From: Candidatus Faecivivens stercorigallinarum
Lineage (GTDB): Bacteria; Bacillota; Clostridia; Oscillospirales; Ruminococcaceae
Length of the DNA stretch: 7,993 bases
Direction: 5' to 3'
Assembly: GCA_018715465.1 (NCBI GenBank)
Contig: DVLN01000025.1
Coordinates: forward strand, 1 to 7,993
This document shows, piece by piece, positions 5,672 to 7,993 of the stretch (positions within the stretch are counted from its first letter, which is position 1; each line of letters starts with the position of its first letter). The notes beneath the pieces were generated by a model. That model saw only the letters and a program-made list of their open reading frames with translations, was not told the DNA's origin and did not search any database. The position numbers were made by a program, and so were the translations under genes.

Positions 5672-7144
5672 ATGGCGGATATTTATGAAGATATTGCCAG
5701 GCGCACCGGCGGAGACATCTACATAGGGGTGGTTGGACCGGTGCGCACCGGCAAAAGCACCTTTATCAAACGTTTTATGGAAACGCTGGTACTGCCGCGG
5801 ATGCAGGACGCTGCCATGCGGGAACGGGCAACCGACGAGCTGCCCCAATCGGCCGCCGGCAAGACAATCATGACAACCGAACCGAAATTTGTACCCGAAA
5901 CCGCCGCAGAGGTGGCGCTGGGTGAAAATGCAGTCATGCGGGTACGGCTGATCGACTGTGTCGGTTACATCGTCCCCAGCTCGCTCGGGTATTTTGAAAA
6001 CGAACAGCCGCGGATGGTGCGGACGCCCTGGTTTGACGAAGAAATTCCGTTCAACATGGCAGCGGAGATCGGCACAGGCAAGGTCATCACCGAACATTCG
6101 ACCATCGGGCTGATCATCACAACCGACGGCTCGATCAGTGATATCCCGCGGGAAGAATACGCCGAAGCGGAAAGCCGAGTCGTGCGGGAGATGAAGGAAC
6201 TGGAAAAACCATTTGTCATCCTGCTCAACGCACGAGAACCCACCTCCCCTGCTGTGCAGAAGCTGCGCAGTGAAATGGAAGCAAAGTATGGCTGCCCGGT
6301 GCAGGCTGTCAGCTGCATGACGATGGGTGAAAAGGAAATCACCGATGTGATGCAGCAGATTCTGTATGAATTTCCGCTCAAGGAAGCGGAGATCTTCCTG
6401 CCCCGCTGGATTTTGTCGCTTCCCACCGACCACTGGCTGCGGGAGAATGTCTTTGCGACTGTCCGCGAAGCTGCTGCACAAATTCATAAACTGCGGGATG
6501 TCCACCAGATGACCCGTCAGCTGATGGAATGCGAAGAGATCGACCGGGCAGATATCGACCAGATCGACCTCGGCAGCGGTTCAGCACGAATCCGCGTTAC
6601 CCTCCGGCCAGAGCTTTTCTACCGAATCATCAGTGAAACGACCGGTATCCAGTTGTCGGATGAATCGGAGCTGATGCCCAAACTGATCGAACTCGCCAAG
6701 TGTCAGCGGGAGTACCAGCGGCTGAAATGTGCGCTTGATGAGGTCGAGGCGACCGGTTACGGTATCGTCATGCCAGAGATGAGCGAACTCCGGCTGGAAG
6801 AACCCGAGATTGTCAAACAGGGCGGAAAATACGGTGTCCGGCTACGTGCAAGCGCTCCGTCTATCCATATGATGAAAGCGGTCATCCAGACGGAAGTCAG
6901 CCCGATCGTCGGTTCGGAACGGCAGTCGGAAGAACTGGTGATGGGACTGCTCAAAGAGTTTGAGGAAAACCCGTCGCGAATCTGGGAATCGAATATCTTT
7001 GGAAAATCTCTCCACGCGCTGGTCAACGAGGGGCTGCGCGGCAAACTGGCGCGGATGCCGCAGGATGCCCGGATGAAACTGGCAGAGACAATTGAACGGA
7101 TTATCAACGACGGCTGCAACGGCCTGCTCTGCCTGATTCTGTAA
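5672..7144 (+). CDS. spoIVA: Stage IV sporulation protein A, spore-coat basement-layer ATPase
   Basis: A 490-residue protein of full family length (Bacillus protein about 492). The N-terminal TRAFAC-like nucleotide-binding domain (about 1-240) carries Walker A 'GPVRTGKST' (22-30, Lys28), the 'AAGKTIMTTEPKFVP' block with sensor threonines Thr68/Thr69, and the Walker B region 'LIDCVGY' (Asp95). A middle domain (about 240-410) and the conserved C-terminal domain ('EPEIVKQGGKYGVRL', 'APSIHMMK', 'SEELVMGLLKEFEENPSRIW', ending 'LLCLIL') follow. Family knowledge: SpoIVA hydrolyses ATP to polymerise irreversibly into a static shell on the outer forespore membrane, in the mother cell, as the platform for coat assembly. 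The ATG is preceded by a near-consensus AGGAGG. It is the second gene of an operon with sipL and is presumably sigma-E controlled. All catalytic motifs are intact, so it should be functional. Confidence 0.98.
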   Translation: MADIYEDIARRTGGDIYIGVVGPVRTGKSTFIKRFMETLVLPRMQDAAMRERATDELPQSAAGKTIMTTEPKFVPETAAEVALGENAVMRVRLIDCVGYIVPSSLGYFENEQPRMVRTPWFDEEIPFNMAAEIGTGKVITEHSTIGLIITTDGSISDIPREEYAEAESRVVREMKELEKPFVILLNAREPTSPAVQKLRSEMEAKYGCPVQAVSCMTMGEKEITDVMQQILYEFPLKEAEIFLPRWILSLPTDHWLRENVFATVREAAAQIHKLRDVHQMTRQLMECEEIDRADIDQIDLGSGSARIRVTLRPELFYRIISETTGIQLSDESELMPKLIELAKCQREYQRLKCALDEVEATGYGIVMPEMSELRLEEPEIVKQGGKYGVRLRASAPSIHMMKAVIQTEVSPIVGSERQSEELVMGLLKEFEENPSRIWESNIFGKSLHALVNEGLRGKLARMPQDARMKLAETIERIINDGCNGLLCLIL

Positions 7145-7153
7145 ATCTCCACT

Positions 7154-7196
7154 GCAAAAAACTGCCCCCCGCATGATGCAGGGGACAGTTTTTTGC
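7154..7196. terminator. Bidirectional terminator between spoIVA and the convergent hydrolase gene
   Basis: GCAAAAAACTG (7154-7164) and CAGTTTTTTGC (7186-7196) are perfect inverted copies. Inside them CCCC (7166-7169) pairs with GGGG (7181-7184) and GCA (7171-7173) with TGC (7177-7179), leaving a TGA loop and two mismatches. The T-run on one strand and the A-run on the other provide a U-tract in both directions. It begins 10 bases after the spoIVA stop and 26 bases beyond the stop codon of the minus-strand gene. Confidence 0.88.
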
Positions 7197-7222
7197 TTAG
7201 TAAATAGATTTTTCATTCATGA

Positions 7223-7993
7223 TCATTCGTCGACCGCAATCAGCCGAATTGCCATCCACTGCTTGGAGGGCAGCGGGATGGTGAAGAAGCCTTCGTGTAC
7301 ACCGGCGTCGGTGATGGTCATATCCCATGTGTCAATGACCTGAACCTTATACTTGATTCCCGCCGGCAGATTGAAGGTGCGTTTATTGGGACGGCCGAAG
7401 CCATAGTAGTCCAGCATATACCGTGCCGGACCTCTGGTTTCTTCCGGTACACCACAGGTGTCATCCCAGGAAAGGGGCTGGAATTTTAGGCCGGCACCGG
7501 GTGTTTCGCAGAGAATCTGATGCAGAAAACGGATACGGGCAGGGCTCTCCCCGCGCAGAGGTCCGCCATGGCTCCACCAGAGCTTGCCATTCGCTTCCGG
7601 GACATCATAGGTCTCACCATGTCCCGCATAACCGCCGCGCAGCGAGCATTCCCAGAAACGGCGAACCATCTCTTCACCGGAAATGTTGCCCCATCCGCTC
7701 TCGATGTTGCCCTCATAAGCAATTTCATCCAGAACAACCGGCTTCTGCCATTTCTGGCGGTACTGATCGACCTCTTCTGCGCATTTGTACAGATCAATCC
7801 GCTGATAGGAAACATGGGTAATCCAGGGACGGTTGTGATCATAAGGAGTCATGCAGTGATGGATGCCGCGCAGATGACGATACGGGTCTTTCTCCAGCAG
7901 AATCAAAGCATACCGTTCCCAGTCAGAAATCTTCTTGTCACGCAACAGGTCGTATTCGTTTGCAAGGCTCCACCAGACATTGTGATAAGCAGC
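7223..7993 (-). CDS. Glycoside hydrolase, DUF5060/DUF4038/DUF5605 type, C-terminal half (5'-truncated at window edge)
   Basis: The frame is open to the right edge of the window, so the N-terminal part and the start lie outside; 256 residues remain. The first visible residues read 'AAYHNVWWSLANEYDLL', which fits the strand-4 end of a clan GH-A (beta/alpha)8 barrel with the acid/base glutamate in 'ANE' (codon 7955-7957). About 77 residues later 'VVLDEIAYEGN' supplies a candidate nucleophile glutamate. The C-terminal stretch 'KYKVQVIDTWDMTITDAG', followed by 'IPLPSKQWMAIRLIAVDE', is a beta-rich module like DUF5605 that closes such proteins. The substrate is probably a plant or host glycan but cannot be named from this fragment. 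It is convergent with spoIVA and unrelated to it functionally. No signal peptide can be judged because the start is missing. Family call is from recalled motifs, without a search. Confidence 0.8.
   Translation of the reverse strand, partial: AAYHNVWWSLANEYDLLRDKKISDWERYALILLEKDPYRHLRGIHHCMTPYDHNRPWITHVSYQRIDLYKCAEEVDQYRQKWQKPVVLDEIAYEGNIESGWGNISGEEMVRRFWECSLRGGYAGHGETYDVPEANGKLWWSHGGPLRGESPARIRFLHQILCETPGAGLKFQPLSWDDTCGVPEETRGPARYMLDYYGFGRPNKRTFNLPAGIKYKVQVIDTWDMTITDAGVHEGFFTIPLPSKQWMAIRLIAVDE

Noticed and set aside
5513..6505. 330-codon open frame on the minus strand across the sipL/spoIVA junction
   Set aside because: It overlaps two confidently identified genes on the opposite strand, shows no family features, and is explained by their codon usage.

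Overview
The window looks like chromosomal DNA from an endospore-forming anaerobic Firmicute, most likely a clostridium of the Oscillospirales/Ruminococcaceae type. The main evidence is an unmistakable SpoIVA gene preceded by a SipL-type (DUF3794 + LysM) gene; SipL is the clostridial partner of SpoIVA. Coding regions look about half G+C by eye, promoters are AT-rich, and Shine-Dalgarno sites are strong. The lineage is an inference from gene content, not from a marker gene. I see no rRNA, tRNA, CRISPR array, insertion sequence, prophage gene or attachment site.

Layout. (1) Positions 2-856, plus strand: 3' part of an SPFH/band-7 membrane-scaffold protein, closed by a strong terminator at 868-896. 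(2) 972-2412: a self-contained unit with a good sigma-A promoter, a leader carrying a 14-bp hairpin, an archaeal-type 'cofactor-independent phosphoglycerate mutase' gene (1096-2304) that may really be a homoserine kinase, and a terminator. (3) 2474-4026: a second self-contained unit with a promoter overlapped by a near-palindromic operator candidate, a 12-TM MATE efflux transporter (2579-3970), and a terminator. (4) 4125-7144: a two-gene sporulation operon, sipL then spoIVA, 17 bases apart, ending in a hairpin shared with the convergent gene. (5) 7223-7993, minus strand: the C-terminal half of a glycoside hydrolase of the DUF5060/DUF4038/DUF5605 type, cut by the window edge.

How the genes work together. 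Only sipL and spoIVA form an evident functional pair. SpoIVA is the ATPase that polymerises around the forespore as the coat basement layer. SipL binds it, through the LysM domain in the C. difficile system, and is needed for SpoIVA to encase the forespore. The other genes appear to be independent units, each flanked by its own terminator. I did not find an undescribed multi-gene system. The points most worth checking are the fused sipL-spoIVA operon, the unusual cysteine content of this SipL, the substrate of the phosphoglycerate-mutase-like enzyme, its leader hairpin, and the palindrome over the MATE promoter.
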